Shown in pieces: positions 28,424 to 38,102 of a stretch of DNA of 64,000 bases. The stretch is taken from positions 89,223 through 153,222 of the forward strand of contig NZ_JAUOQM010000053.1 in the NCBI RefSeq assembly GCF_030547685.1. Reading direction: 5' to 3'. This DNA is from Gilvimarinus sp. 2_MG-2023. Its GTDB lineage: Bacteria > Pseudomonadota > Gammaproteobacteria > Pseudomonadales > Cellvibrionaceae. Within the stretch, counting starts at the first letter, position 1, and each line of letters begins with the position of its first letter. A program made the position numbers and the translations under genes. The notes under the pieces were generated by a model that ran no database searches, was not told where the DNA came from, and worked only from the letters and a program-made list of their open reading frames with translations.

Positions 28424-29923
28424 TCATTGCGCTGAATTGTGCGCGTTTTTCGACTGGCAGTAGTGATCGATAAACTGCTGATGCGTGGGCAACTTGGAAA
28501 CCATAGTCGACTTTGACTGCCTGATACTAGCCAAAAAATCATTGAGTTCTTGGTCACTCATTACATCGGCAAAGCCGTGATACGATTTTGGCTCTACCCC
28601 CTGCCCCATCATTACCTGAATCCAAGATTCCTCACCAAACAGTTCATTGTTAACCTTAAATACTTTGGCCGAATCTGAAAACAAATCAATTTTTTGTTGC
28701 AGCGTGTCGGGAATTTGCATGTTCTTACAATAGCGCCAAAACTCAGTATCAGTTCGATTAGTCACTTTATAATGCAAAATAATAAAATCTCGAATTCTTT
28801 CCACATCGATTTTTGTCTGCCGGTTAAATTCGTCCACATCACTGGCATTAATGCCCATTGACGGAAATAACTGTATAAAACGTACCAGTGATTTTTGCAC
28901 AAGATGTATGCTAGTGGACTCTAAAGGCTCTAAAAAGCCACTGGCCAGCCCTAGCGCCAGACAGTTTTTATGCCAATGCTTGCGACGAGTTCCGGTGCGA
29001 AACTTTATTTTTTTAGGTTGTGTTAAAGGCTCGCCTTCTAAGTTTGCCATTAGCACTTCTTGAGCTTGCTCATCGCTCCAAAATCGACTGGAATAAACCA
29101 TGCCATTACCTACACGGCTTTGCAGTGGTATTCGCCACTGCCAACCCGCATCGTGGGCGATAGAGCGCGTATAGGGCAATGGATCCGACACCTTCGGCGT
29201 CTGCACGGCCAGCGCGCTGTCACAAGGCAACCAGTGAGACCAATCTTCAAAACCTGCATGCAGTGACTGTTCGATCAGCAACGCTCGAAAACCGGTGCAA
29301 TCAATAAAAAAATCGCCGTCAATCACTTTGCCAGACTGTAAGGTCAGCGATTGTATATTACCGCTACTTTCATCCAAATTAACTTTTTCAATTTTTCCTT
29401 CTTGACGCTTAGCACCTAGCTTCTCGCTGAATTCGCGCAAATACTTAGCGTATAGGCCAGCGTCCATATGATAGGCATAATTCATTCTGGCGTTAGGGGC
29501 AATCGCAAACTTACCTTCATAGGCCGCTAACAGCTCGGCGCAGTAATCGGCGTAAGGGTAGTCGATACCGCGCGCTTTACCAGCCAACCAGAAATGCACA
29601 AAACTGCAAGCCCAACAATCTTTACCCGCATAGCCGAACGAGTGAATATACTTGTGGCCTTTTTCGCGCCAATTTTCAAAACTGATGCCCAACTTAAACG
29701 TACCGTTAACAGTTGCCATAAATTCTCGCTCGTCAATATCGAGAATATTATGAAATGTGGTCAACGGTGGAATGGTGGCTTCACCCACGCCGACGGTGGG
29801 GATATCGTCTGATTCAACCAAGACGACCTCATTTTTTTTGCCCAGCGTTTTCGCCATAACAGCGGCGGCCATCCAACCTGCGGTGCCGCCTCCGGCAATC
29901 ACAACTTTTTTGATGGGGTTCAT
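28424..29923 (-). CDS. Tryptophan-halogenase family flavoprotein
   Basis: This 499-residue protein is of the PrnA/RebH-like halogenase family. It has an N-terminal FAD motif (GGGTAGW, 11-17), the conserved lysine region GTFKLGI (K77), and the halogenase signature WxWxIP as WQWRIP (261-266), with LEPLESTSIHL further on. Key residues for FADH2-dependent HOCl chemistry are therefore present. No flavin reductase gene is nearby. In TonB-receptor loci these enzymes are abundant, but their substrate is not established. It is the fourth gene of the receptor cluster. Confidence 0.9.
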   Translation of the reverse strand: MNPIKKVVIAGGGTAGWMAAAVMAKTLGKKNEVVLVESDDIPTVGVGEATIPPLTTFHNILDIDEREFMATVNGTFKLGISFENWREKGHKYIHSFGYAGKDCWACSFVHFWLAGKARGIDYPYADYCAELLAAYEGKFAIAPNARMNYAYHMDAGLYAKYLREFSEKLGAKRQEGKIEKVNLDESSGNIQSLTLQSGKVIDGDFFIDCTGFRALLIEQSLHAGFEDWSHWLPCDSALAVQTPKVSDPLPYTRSIAHDAGWQWRIPLQSRVGNGMVYSSRFWSDEQAQEVLMANLEGEPLTQPKKIKFRTGTRRKHWHKNCLALGLASGFLEPLESTSIHLVQKSLVRFIQLFPSMGINASDVDEFNRQTKIDVERIRDFIILHYKVTNRTDTEFWRYCKNMQIPDTLQQKIDLFSDSAKVFKVNNELFGEESWIQVMMGQGVEPKSYHGFADVMSDQELNDFLASIRQSKSTMVSKLPTHQQFIDHYCQSKNAHNSAQ

Positions 29924-29949
29924 GGGTCACCTCTCAATAATTTTAAAAT

Positions 29950-30939
29950 TTATTGTTTTAATTTTTGTGCGAAATTCATCCACGCTAAGCGCGCTGCTGG
30001 TTCATTATCGGGATCTAACATGCCTTGCAGCGCCTTGGGTATATTGTCAGTGGCCATAGCATTGTCAGAAAACACATAGTGCTCAAACATGGCTTTCCAA
30101 CTGGCTTTTTCACGCGTATTCATACCACGCAAAGCCAGTATGGCGTGCTCCAATGCCAGATCGGGCACCCCCATATAATCGGCCGTTTGCTTCCACCAAT
30201 AGTTAACCAGCATATTGATTGGCCCGCTGCTTTTAACTCTGTGCCACCACAACGGGGGAATATAAAGCGCATCACCCGGTTGCAATCGCGCCACCACACT
30301 GTGCTCAAGTGCGGTGGAGAATTTGGGAAATTTTTCGAGATCGGGCGCGTCAAAATTAACCATACTAATTGCCCGCCCCGAAGGCGTTCGATCCACTGGC
30401 CCTATGTATAGGTTAGTGACCTGCTCGGGAGGAAACAGTGTGAACTCCCGCTTACCAGAAACACAGCACGCAATGTTCATAGGGCTGTCAAAGTGGGCGG
30501 CAATGTCGGTTTCACCACCAATCCAAAAATTGGCCAAAGGCTGTGCGCCGGACATGACAATATCGTTTTTCTCGCGAAAACCGGGCAGCCATTTATCTAT
30601 CCGAGTGGATCCAATATAACGCCCCTCAACGGCCTCTTGCAGGCTGTTCAGAACCTCATTTAAATGGGCACTGGCCCGATCGAATGTAAAGCCACTAAAA
30701 TCGTCTAAATAGCCTATTCTGCCACCCGTCACACCGGCTTTGATTTGGTAAAAGGTAACGGGCAAATCGGACGAATATTGTTTTAAATATTGGATGAGAC
30801 TGGCATCGGAAACCGTCGCCTCAGCCACGGCGGGCCAATGACTTACAAACCCTTTTAACACGACCGGGACGCTTAGGCCCGGCAGTTCCTCGGGCACTGT
30901 GCCCGGTTCTGTGTAGGGATGGTTTGCAACGGTGCTCAT
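29950..30939 (-). CDS. Cupin-8/JmjC-like oxygenase
   Basis: This 329-residue cupin_8 protein resembles factor-inhibiting-HIF and JmjC enzymes. It has the metal triad H149-x-D151 (AAHFDSP) and H233 (PPLWWHRV), and a Lys after the first strand (GKREFTLFP) suited to binding 2-oxoglutarate. It probably hydroxylates a protein or small-molecule partner. It lies between sapC and the halogenase gene, 16 bases from sapC and 26 bases from the halogenase start. Confidence 0.85.
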   Translation of the reverse strand: MSTVANHPYTEPGTVPEELPGLSVPVVLKGFVSHWPAVAEATVSDASLIQYLKQYSSDLPVTFYQIKAGVTGGRIGYLDDFSGFTFDRASAHLNEVLNSLQEAVEGRYIGSTRIDKWLPGFREKNDIVMSGAQPLANFWIGGETDIAAHFDSPMNIACCVSGKREFTLFPPEQVTNLYIGPVDRTPSGRAISMVNFDAPDLEKFPKFSTALEHSVVARLQPGDALYIPPLWWHRVKSSGPINMLVNYWWKQTADYMGVPDLALEHAILALRGMNTREKASWKAMFEHYVFSDNAMATDNIPKALQGMLDPDNEPAARLAWMNFAQKLKQ

Positions 30940-30955
30940 GGCGGTTTTTTAACCT

Positions 30956-31687
30956 TTAGCCTACAGCAGCCGTTTTTAGCGCGACCTTGCGCTCCATTAA
31001 GCTGCGCACTTTGTTAACCGAGGCGATGGCCATATAAATTGGCTCTAAATAGTAGCGCCGATGCAATTCAATTAACTTCTCATCGGGCAATTCGCGCAGA
31101 CTTTTTTCGTTGATGGTGTAAAATCCCAGCAGCTGACCTTTGGTGCCATCATCCAAAGTAATATCCATGGTCACCTGCTCCAGCAAATTAAGTTCTTGCA
31201 GAGCTTTAAGAAATATTTCGTTATCCTGATGCCATACATGCAGTGTTTCCAGCATGCCTGAAATTCTGTCTAAATAGGGTGTAGCGGTACCCAGCTCATC
31301 AAATAATCGCTGTCCCACTTTTTCATTCACTTTGGGATGATCAAGATCAACGTTGATAAAACGATTGGGACCATCGCTTTGTTCATCTTTTTTCCTTCCG
31401 ATGGAGAAAGGGCCGCGCTGAACCATTAAAGGAATGTATCCCGCGCCCCACCGTCCGTTATCGAGAAATATATTATCACCCTGCTCAAAGCCTAACAGCG
31501 TTACGGCCATAAACTGACCGGTTTGGCTGTCTTTTTGAAACAAGATGGGATAGTGCGCTTGTGCGTTGCGAAACTCGGCGGCAAAGGTTTGCGCCCACAT
31601 GACGCCATCGCCAAGTTCAGTTGAATATTGATTGCTAACGTGTAAGTTGCGGTGTTCATCACTGTTGAGCATTACGGTTTTTGTCAC
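30956..31687 (-). CDS. SapC family protein
   Basis: This 243-residue protein shows the SapC pattern, with VTLLGFEQGDNIFLDNGRWGAGYIP early and LLGFYTINEKSLRELPDEKL near the C-terminus. SapC was named in Campylobacter S-layer loci, but in gammaproteobacteria it is a standard companion of TonB-dependent receptors in carbohydrate loci, and its role is not known. It has no signal peptide, so it is probably cytoplasmic. It follows the receptor after a terminator-like hairpin pair. Confidence 0.85.
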   Translation of the reverse strand: MTKTVMLNSDEHRNLHVSNQYSTELGDGVMWAQTFAAEFRNAQAHYPILFQKDSQTGQFMAVTLLGFEQGDNIFLDNGRWGAGYIPLMVQRGPFSIGRKKDEQSDGPNRFINVDLDHPKVNEKVGQRLFDELGTATPYLDRISGMLETLHVWHQDNEIFLKALQELNLLEQVTMDITLDDGTKGQLLGFYTINEKSLRELPDEKLIELHRRYYLEPIYMAIASVNKVRSLMERKVALKTAAVG

Positions 31688-31753
31688 ATGACCACCTATT
31701 ATTTTTTATTGCTATTGGTACGGTTGTTACCGCTTCGTTAATAAGCCAGAGAG

Positions 31754-31781
31754 CAAAAAGCCGGCCCAATAACTGCCGGCC
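31754..31781 (-). terminator. Intrinsic terminator after the TonB receptor gene
   Basis: GCCGGC / GCCGGC separated by a 9-base loop is followed by five T on the minus strand. It lies between the receptor stop (31845) and sapC, so sapC and downstream genes depend on read-through or their own promoter. Confidence 0.7.
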
Positions 31782-31786
31782 TCTGG

Positions 31787-31821
31787 TACCAGCACTGGCC
31801 AAGACCTCACCAGTGCTGGTA
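31787..31821 (-). promoter_or_regulatory. Perfect 12-bp hairpin between TonB receptor and sapC
   Basis: TACCAGCACTGG pairs perfectly with CCAGTGCTGGTA over an 11-base loop, immediately before the terminator. It has no T-run of its own, so it may stabilise the 3' end of the receptor mRNA or modulate termination. Confidence 0.55.
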
Positions 31822-31844
31822 CTACACTCTACCCTAACTTTAAC

Positions 31845-34800
31845 TTAGAAAGTATAGCGGGCCCCTAAGTTATAGCGAGCGTAACCTTGATAGTAACCCA
31901 ACACTTGCTCGTAAGAGCGACCATAGTTGCGGCCACTTTCTTCGGTGACATTTATGCCTTCGACAAACACCGAAAGATTCTCGGTCACATCGTAACTGAC
32001 ATTAATATCGACCTGGCTGTACTCATCGACATAAATCGGGTTGTTGCCCGTACCCGATGCGCCCGAGGCCAAGAAAGCATCGCGCCAGTTATAGGCAATA
32101 CGCGCCTGGAAGCCATGTTTTTCATAGAAGGCAACCAAGTTGGCGGTATCACTCACCCCCGGCAATGAGAACTGAGGATCACGCAGCAGCATGTCATCAA
32201 AGTTGGTGTCAACATCCACTAAGGTGTAGTTCGCCATAAAACCAAAGCCACTTTCACCGAAGGTGTGCTGAACCGCAAACTCCAAGCCATCCACGTTTAC
32301 AACCTGATCCGAATTCGCCACCTCGGTGACTTCGACGGGCGTATTAGGATCTTCGCCTGGGATGCCGACGATCACTATATTGCCGCTGCCATCGATATAG
32401 GCTGTGTCTGGATCGGCATAGTTATCGTAAATATACTGGCGAATATCGACCACCGCATTGGGCGACAAGCCCGAATCAACGGCAGCCTGGAAGCGCTCAC
32501 CCATGGCTGGGTGCGGTGTATTGTTCAGCGGGCCATCCTCAAAGACAACCTGCGTGCCAATAAAGTTTTCCACCTCTTTTTCAAAGTAGCCGACCGATAC
32601 ATAACTTGCGTCGGCAAAATACCATTCCGCCGAGATGTCGAAGTTATCCGCCTTATAGGGCTCTAAACCTGGAGAGCCTCTATCGGCTGTAGCACCGTTA
32701 ATACGAAGACCTTCAGAGTATGAGGTGCCGCCGCGCAGATCCAGCCAATCGGGGCGCGCGATACTTTGCCCATACGAGGCGCGCAACACCACATCATCTA
32801 CCACTTCTAAGCTAGCATCGATCGAGGGAAGCACAAAGTCGTATTCGCCACTGTCTGTCACTGCAACCGCATCCCCCACCGGACGCATCGTAAACTCGTT
32901 GGCGGATACCCAGGAAACCGGACCATACGCCTGCGCCGACGCAGGGGTTTCTACCTCGGTAGACTCATAACGCACACCGGCCAACAAGTTAAATGGCATA
33001 GCGGCTATATTCGTCTGCCAAGCAACCGACACATACGCACTGTCGGAACTTTCGCTAATGTCATTAAATTGGTCAGGAGCTTGCGCACAGTACCAAGTAG
33101 AACCATCGGGACAGTCAGCAGGCCCTTCGCCATCATCAAGGTTAGCGGCAGCAAAGTTGCGTACATCCTCAAAACTAAAGGAGTAGTACTGATCCAGCGG
33201 TATGGCATTGCTACCACCCAGAAATGCAATCTGCTCTTGTGTGGTTTCACCATAGGAGCCATCAAAACGATCCAAAATGGTTTCAGGAGTAAACCATTGC
33301 TCGTCTAGCATGCCCGGCTCACCTAAGCCGCCCCAGGCTTCACGCTGTACGTTACTGAAGGAAGAGCGGTAATCGCTCTCAGTACGCGCCACACCGAATT
33401 GTAATTTTAACTCATCTGTAAAGGCGTACTCACCGTCGAACTGAATTTGATCAATGTCTTGCTTCATACGGCTGTTACGGAAGTAACTGCCCGATACTTG
33501 CATATCTTGCACGCGCAGGTCACTGCCACCGGCACCGTCTAAAACATCCAAAATCAACACGGGCATGTCACCGGCGACATTAATGGTAGTGCGGTCACGC
33601 ACATAGGCGGATACCGCCACGCCGACACTATTGCCGTATTCGTTATCGGGCGAGGCCTCTGCGCTTGAGCTGTGCGCATCTAACGATAGCTTCAGCTTAT
33701 CGCTGACCTGCCACTCCAGATTTAAACCAACGGAGTTATTTTCATATTTTGCCGCCTGACGCCCCACACCCATCGGCAGGTCACCTGCGGTCATATCCTC
33801 TGAGTACAAAATTGGGGTTTGCACGGCTGGCGAGTCATAATCGGTAAAAATCGTGCTTTGTCCGCCGAAGTTAAACCAGCCGCCCACATCGTTGTAGGTA
33901 GAGGCAATGGTGTTTTCGCTGTAGGTGTAATCGAGCGTAGCGGTCAGTGCATCGGTAGGCGCAAACTGTAAGGTCAGCTGGCCGTTGGTGCGCTCGCGCT
34001 CAAATTCGGTAAATACATAACCCATTTGCTGCGGGGTTGAATAAATATCGTCCGCCGAGGGCTGGTTTTGGTGATTGCCATTAAAATCGATACCACCCCA
34101 TTCCCAATCGACCGTTTCCTGACCGCCCCAATCCTGCACAACAGACCCTTGGAATGAGCGCCAGCCGGTACCCACTTGAGCAGCAGCGGAGCCACCTTTA
34201 CGTTCTTGATAACTACCGGTTACCGCAACACCTATTTTGCCATCGGCAAAGGTATTGCTGTAAATACCGGAGATCTCAGGGGTTAATGAGGAGTCCTGCG
34301 ACGACTCATCGTAAACACCTTTAACACCAAAGGATGCGACCGCATCCGACTCCAGCGGTTTGGGCGTGACAATATTGATGGTGGCGCCCATACCGCCCGG
34401 AGGCGCATCGGCGCGAGTGGTTTTATACACCTCGACCGCGGACACCCCTTCGGAGGCGATGTTGGCAAAATCAAACGAACGCGACCCCGAGGCCACAGTT
34501 GACTCTAAGGTCGCACCAGGCATTTGGCGGCCATTGAGTAGAACCGTATTAAAGTCTGGCCCTAAACCGCGCACCGTAACTTTGGAACCTTCCCCATCAC
34601 GGCGATTAATCGATACGCCGGAGATACGCTGCAAAGACTCAGCAAGGTTTGTATCTGGGAACTTACCAATATCTTCGGCGGAGATGGCATCGACCACACC
34701 GTTGGCATCGCGCTTTAAGTCCATCGAACGCTGTAGGCTGGCACGAATGCCAGTCACAATGACTTCTTCTAGAAGGCTCTCTTCTTCTTGGGCATAGGAT

Positions 34801-34880
34801 GCGTTGCCAAATCCGGCGACTGCTGTCGATGCAATCGCGGTGGCAATAAGCTTGCGCTTAAATGTCTGCTTAAAATTCAT
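31845..34880 (-). CDS. TonB-dependent outer-membrane receptor
   Basis: This 1011-residue receptor has a signal peptide (about 1-30), a plug domain (about 45-165: GKFPDTNLAESLQRISGVSI, VTVRGLGPDFNTVLLNGR) and a 22-strand-type barrel ending in the aromatic terminus NLGARYTF. It belongs to the TIGR01782-type group that imports saccharides or other bulky nutrients in Xanthomonadales, Caulobacter and Cellvibrionales. With two GH16 enzymes nearby, a beta-glucan oligosaccharide is the likely cargo (inference). It heads the sapC-cupin-halogenase-DUF6445 cluster. Confidence 0.95.
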   Translation of the reverse strand: MNFKQTFKRKLIATAIASTAVAGFGNASYAQEEESLLEEVIVTGIRASLQRSMDLKRDANGVVDAISAEDIGKFPDTNLAESLQRISGVSINRRDGEGSKVTVRGLGPDFNTVLLNGRQMPGATLESTVASGSRSFDFANIASEGVSAVEVYKTTRADAPPGGMGATINIVTPKPLESDAVASFGVKGVYDESSQDSSLTPEISGIYSNTFADGKIGVAVTGSYQERKGGSAAAQVGTGWRSFQGSVVQDWGGQETVDWEWGGIDFNGNHQNQPSADDIYSTPQQMGYVFTEFERERTNGQLTLQFAPTDALTATLDYTYSENTIASTYNDVGGWFNFGGQSTIFTDYDSPAVQTPILYSEDMTAGDLPMGVGRQAAKYENNSVGLNLEWQVSDKLKLSLDAHSSSAEASPDNEYGNSVGVAVSAYVRDRTTINVAGDMPVLILDVLDGAGGSDLRVQDMQVSGSYFRNSRMKQDIDQIQFDGEYAFTDELKLQFGVARTESDYRSSFSNVQREAWGGLGEPGMLDEQWFTPETILDRFDGSYGETTQEQIAFLGGSNAIPLDQYYSFSFEDVRNFAAANLDDGEGPADCPDGSTWYCAQAPDQFNDISESSDSAYVSVAWQTNIAAMPFNLLAGVRYESTEVETPASAQAYGPVSWVSANEFTMRPVGDAVAVTDSGEYDFVLPSIDASLEVVDDVVLRASYGQSIARPDWLDLRGGTSYSEGLRINGATADRGSPGLEPYKADNFDISAEWYFADASYVSVGYFEKEVENFIGTQVVFEDGPLNNTPHPAMGERFQAAVDSGLSPNAVVDIRQYIYDNYADPDTAYIDGSGNIVIVGIPGEDPNTPVEVTEVANSDQVVNVDGLEFAVQHTFGESGFGFMANYTLVDVDTNFDDMLLRDPQFSLPGVSDTANLVAFYEKHGFQARIAYNWRDAFLASGASGTGNNPIYVDEYSQVDINVSYDVTENLSVFVEGINVTEESGRNYGRSYEQVLGYYQGYARYNLGARYTF

Positions 34881-35020
34881 GTAGCTGATCCTCGAACCAT
34901 TATTGTTATCTCAAGGCCGTGGCTAACCGACCTTACCGAGGTTAATACTGCCCTTTAGCATTTAACGCTTCGTCCCACTTTGGCTGTGAGCGATAACATG
35001 GCGAGTCTCACTTTCCCCCC

Positions 35021-35032
35021 AGTAAAGCGGGA
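35021..35032 (-). promoter_or_regulatory. Shared 12-mer upstream of the TonB receptor
   Basis: agtaaagcggga is the exact reverse complement of the site at 27414-27425. Related copies cgtcccacttt (34971-34981) and gtctcacttt lie within 60 bases. It is a candidate operator for a common regulator of the glucan locus. Confidence 0.4.
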
Positions 35033-35316
35033 AAATATTTCTGTTTATATTCAAACACTTACAATAAAAACCCCAGATCACCCAAAGCCTTTAAATACAA
35101 AAAATGTAAAGTTTAAAAGCCACCCCCTTATTTCAATTCGTGCATTTATTGGCCCCCAAAGCTCTGGTAGCGCAATCATCCCACCTTGCAGCGACGCCTG
35201 TTTATTGAACTTCCCACGGCCTTAAACGATCACAGTAGATAGAGAAAAAATATAGTTGGTAACGGATATATACGGATTAATTACCAAGCTGGCGACTCAT
35301 TCATTACAGGTTCAGG

Positions 35317-35345
35317 TTGACTTGCTACACTGATCCCCAGATAAC
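35317..35345 (+). promoter_or_regulatory. Sigma-70-type promoter of the DUF3300 gene
   Basis: TTGACT and GATAAC are separated by 17 bases; the -10 ends 27 bases before the start codon. Confidence 0.5.
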
Positions 35346-35372
35346 ACGAACTCCGCAGAGCGGGAGACGACC

Positions 35373-36590
35373 ATGAAACTACTGCAATACATATTACTGA
35401 GCCTGAGCCTGATGAGCGCAACAAGTACGGCACTGGCACAAGACAGCCACTTTTCCGAGGAAAAGCGGCAACAGCTGCTCGCCCCGGTTGCACTCTACCC
35501 CGATACGGTTCTAACCCACCTATTGATTGCCGCCACCTACCCACTAGAAGTGGTGCAAGCTGATCGCTGGAGCAAAGCTCACAGCGATCTTGCAGGGCAA
35601 GAGGCGGTCGCCGCCGCGGCCGATAAGCCCTGGGACCCCAGCGTCAAAGCACTGTTGGCCTTTCCTGACTTACTCTCACGCATGAGTGAGGACTTACTAT
35701 GGACTCAAGAATTGGGAGATGCGTTTCTAGCCAGCGAGTCGGATACTCTCGACTCTATCCAGGCCCTGCGCCAAATGGCGATGGACAATGGCACCTTAGA
35801 AGACATGGAACATCAGGAAGTGGTACGTGAGGATAAGCTGATCATTATCCAACCGGTACGCCGTGAGGTAGTCTATATTCCCTACTACGACTCGCGCCAT
35901 ATATACGGCACTTGGTCGTGGGCCAGCAGCCCGCCGGTTTACTGGTCACACCCTGCTCGGTACCACAGTGGTTTTCATTGGGGCGTACACGCCTCGGTCA
36001 GTGATTGGTTCTACTTTGGTGGCTTCCATTGGGGCCAGCGCTCGGTCGTCATCAGCTACGATCGGCCTTACTATTACAGCCGTCATCGCCTTTATGGCTA
36101 CCAAACGCGCAATACGGTTCGCTGGCAGCATGACCCGTATCACCGTCGCGGCGCACGCTATCAGCACGACAATATTCGCCACCACTACAGCAACCGGGGC
36201 CGTCCTGAAGTCAACCAGCAATTGCAGCACCATAGCAGCCGTTTACACGCCATTTACGGGCGCGGTAAAGACCGCTCGACTATCACCCGGAACACAACAC
36301 GAAACGCTTCGCCACCAGTGCAGCGCAGCGACCGGGCCAGCCGAATTGGCAGCACTCAAAACCAGCGTACCGGTACCGTATCCACCAGCCCTTCACACAA
36401 CAGCAGGGCGGTGCGCCGCGACACCTCATCCAATGCGCAGGCCACCAGCCGTACACGCACTGAAAGCCGCCAACAAAGTACTCGTCGCGAAACCCTGCAA
36501 CGGACGAGCAACAATCGCCCAACCAGCCGCAGCACTACGCGTCAATCACCTTCACGCAACGATGGCGATCGCGGCGGCCGCTTGCGTTAA
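35373..36590 (+). CDS. DUF3300 domain secreted protein with basic low-complexity tail
   Basis: This 405-residue protein has a signal peptide (1-23, ending TALAQ) and an N-terminal DUF3300 domain (about 30-190: LLAPVALYPDTVLTHLL, YPLEVVQADRW). A His/Tyr/Trp-rich middle (about 190-290) leads to an Arg/Ser/Thr/Gln-rich disordered tail. The family is widespread in proteobacteria and has no assigned function. The tail's composition suggests interaction with nucleic acid, polysaccharide or acidic surface polymers, which is inference only. Several long frames in this region are shadows of this biased tail. Confidence 0.85.
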   Translation: MKLLQYILLSLSLMSATSTALAQDSHFSEEKRQQLLAPVALYPDTVLTHLLIAATYPLEVVQADRWSKAHSDLAGQEAVAAAADKPWDPSVKALLAFPDLLSRMSEDLLWTQELGDAFLASESDTLDSIQALRQMAMDNGTLEDMEHQEVVREDKLIIIQPVRREVVYIPYYDSRHIYGTWSWASSPPVYWSHPARYHSGFHWGVHASVSDWFYFGGFHWGQRSVVISYDRPYYYSRHRLYGYQTRNTVRWQHDPYHRRGARYQHDNIRHHYSNRGRPEVNQQLQHHSSRLHAIYGRGKDRSTITRNTTRNASPPVQRSDRASRIGSTQNQRTGTVSTSPSHNSRAVRRDTSSNAQATSRTRTESRQQSTRRETLQRTSNNRPTSRSTTRQSPSRNDGDRGGRLR

Positions 36591-36605
36591 CTCTTATTGC
36601 GGCCG

Positions 36606-38102
36606 CTATACTTGGTAGCGACCTATGGCGGCACGGTTTTCCGCGACTGTACCGCGCAGCGCTGCCGCGCGGCTCACCAGCTCCTCTGATACATTCGCCA
36701 GCTCACGTCCCTCGGAGTTAATCGTATTGGTACTACCGCCAATTTGTTCCATTACATGGCGCTGCTCTTCCAGCGCTTGGGCAATCGACTGTGATACTTG
36801 ATTGACTTGCCGCGACTCGCCGGCGATTACCGTGAGCTTATCGCCCACCGATAGCACTTCATTGCTGCTCAGCTCCAGCTCTTGCTGACTGCGCCCCAAG
36901 GAAGACAAGGTTTGCGCCACACTGTCGTTAAGGTGCTGAATTAAATCGCCTATTTCCGCCGCTGAGGTTTTGGATCGAGCAGCCAGTGTGCGAACTTCAT
37001 CAGCCACGACAGCAAAACCACGCCCCGATTCGCCAGCCCGAGCCGCCTCAATGGCAGCATTCAGTGCCAGCAAATTAGTCTGTTCAGAAATGGCTGTAAT
37101 ACTGTCGGCAATCGAGCTAACGGCTAAGGTATCTTCATGCACACGACTCATGGAGCTGGCTACATTGGCCATCTCACTTTCCAGACCACGAATCGCGCTA
37201 ACGATGCTGGTCATACTTTCGCTCGCGGCCGACACCTCCCCCTCAAGCTGCGCGGTTAAGTTGGCCGAATGATTGCTGTTTTGCTCGACCGAACCAATAC
37301 TGCCCAGCATATCTTTTGTTGCCTGTGCGATTTGTGAGGACTGGTCATACTGCACCGCGGTAAGCCGGCCAATATTAGAGCTAATATCATCCAGCGCATG
37401 GCTTAATGACTCGATATGATCGGCCCGCTGACGGAACCCAATAAATGTCTCCTGTAAACTGCCTATCAAGGTATTAATAGCCTTACCTGAATCGGTTGTT
37501 TCATAGCGACTTCGAGCCAATAAGTTGCGACTGGATGCAACCTCCTCAACCACATCGACAACAACCTGATCGACTTGTGTACGGCGCCGAAGCATCTCGG
37601 ATAGCACCACCAACGCAGCGGCTTCAAAGCCTGCGAATACAGCATGTAAGAAGGTAATACTCCAGGAACACTCAACAGCGAAAGCCAGCAATGGCATATC
37701 ACCTAAATGAACTCCACTTAACTGCAAAGCTGTAAAACTTAAATGGTGTACTGCAACCGTCAACAATGCCGCCACAATAGGCTTCCAATCTTCATACACC
37801 AGAAAAACCGCCATCATCGCAAAAATATGAAAGTGCATTTCCAACATGCCCAACTGGGACTGAATCAATAGCCCAGAAAAACTCATCATTAAAATGGCGA
37901 AAGCAACAGAAGCCAACCAGTGGCCCCGCAAGGTTACAAAGCAGAGAATCGCTATAGTCGCCAACACTAACGAGCCAATAATGCTAAATAGAAACAGCCC
38001 CGCCCCCATTGCACCTGACAACCACAATATGGGGACTTGTACCAACAACATTATTAACACAGCTTTATCTTTGCGAATTTGGACATTAGCTGCAGTCTTC
38101 AT
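36606..38102 (-). CDS. Methyl-accepting chemotaxis protein with multi-TM N-terminus
   Basis: This 498-residue chemoreceptor has no periplasmic sensor. Residues 12-175 form about six transmembrane helices, with clustered His ([22 protein letters not shown]...HHLSF), and the signalling domain contains [26 protein letters not shown] is not obvious. Its start overlaps the stop of the SCO gene by four bases (ATGA), so the two are translationally coupled. A membrane or redox signal, perhaps sensed through the His-rich helices, is plausible but unproven. Confidence 0.9.
   Translation of the reverse strand: MKTAANVQIRKDKAVLIMLLVQVPILWLSGAMGAGLFLFSIIGSLVLATIAILCFVTLRGHWLASVAFAILMMSFSGLLIQSQLGMLEMHFHIFAMMAVFLVYEDWKPIVAALLTVAVHHLSFTALQLSGVHLGDMPLLAFAVECSWSITFLHAVFAGFEAAALVVLSEMLRRRTQVDQVVVDVVEEVASSRNLLARSRYETTDSGKAINTLIGSLQETFIGFRQRADHIESLSHALDDISSNIGRLTAVQYDQSSQIAQATKDMLGSIGSVEQNSNHSANLTAQLEGEVSAASESMTSIVSAIRGLESEMANVASSMSRVHEDTLAVSSIADSITAISEQTNLLALNAAIEAARAGESGRGFAVVADEVRTLAARSKTSAAEIGDLIQHLNDSVAQTLSSLGRSQQELELSSNEVLSVGDKLTVIAGESRQVNQVSQSIAQALEEQRHVMEQIGGSTNTINSEGRELANVSEELVSRAAALRGTVAENRAAIGRYQV

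Larger units (their letters stand above)
34881..35372. other. 492-base divergent region between TonB receptor and DUF3300 genes
   Basis: No gene was found. It contains cgtcccactt (34971), gtctcacttt and an exact reverse copy of tcccgctttact (35021-35032) near the receptor, and a sigma-70-like promoter for the DUF3300 gene. Confidence 0.65.

Noticed and set aside
35968-36618. 216-codon frame overlapping the DUF3300 gene
   Set aside because: It lies inside the repetitive Arg/Ser-coding tail of the real gene and is a composition artefact.
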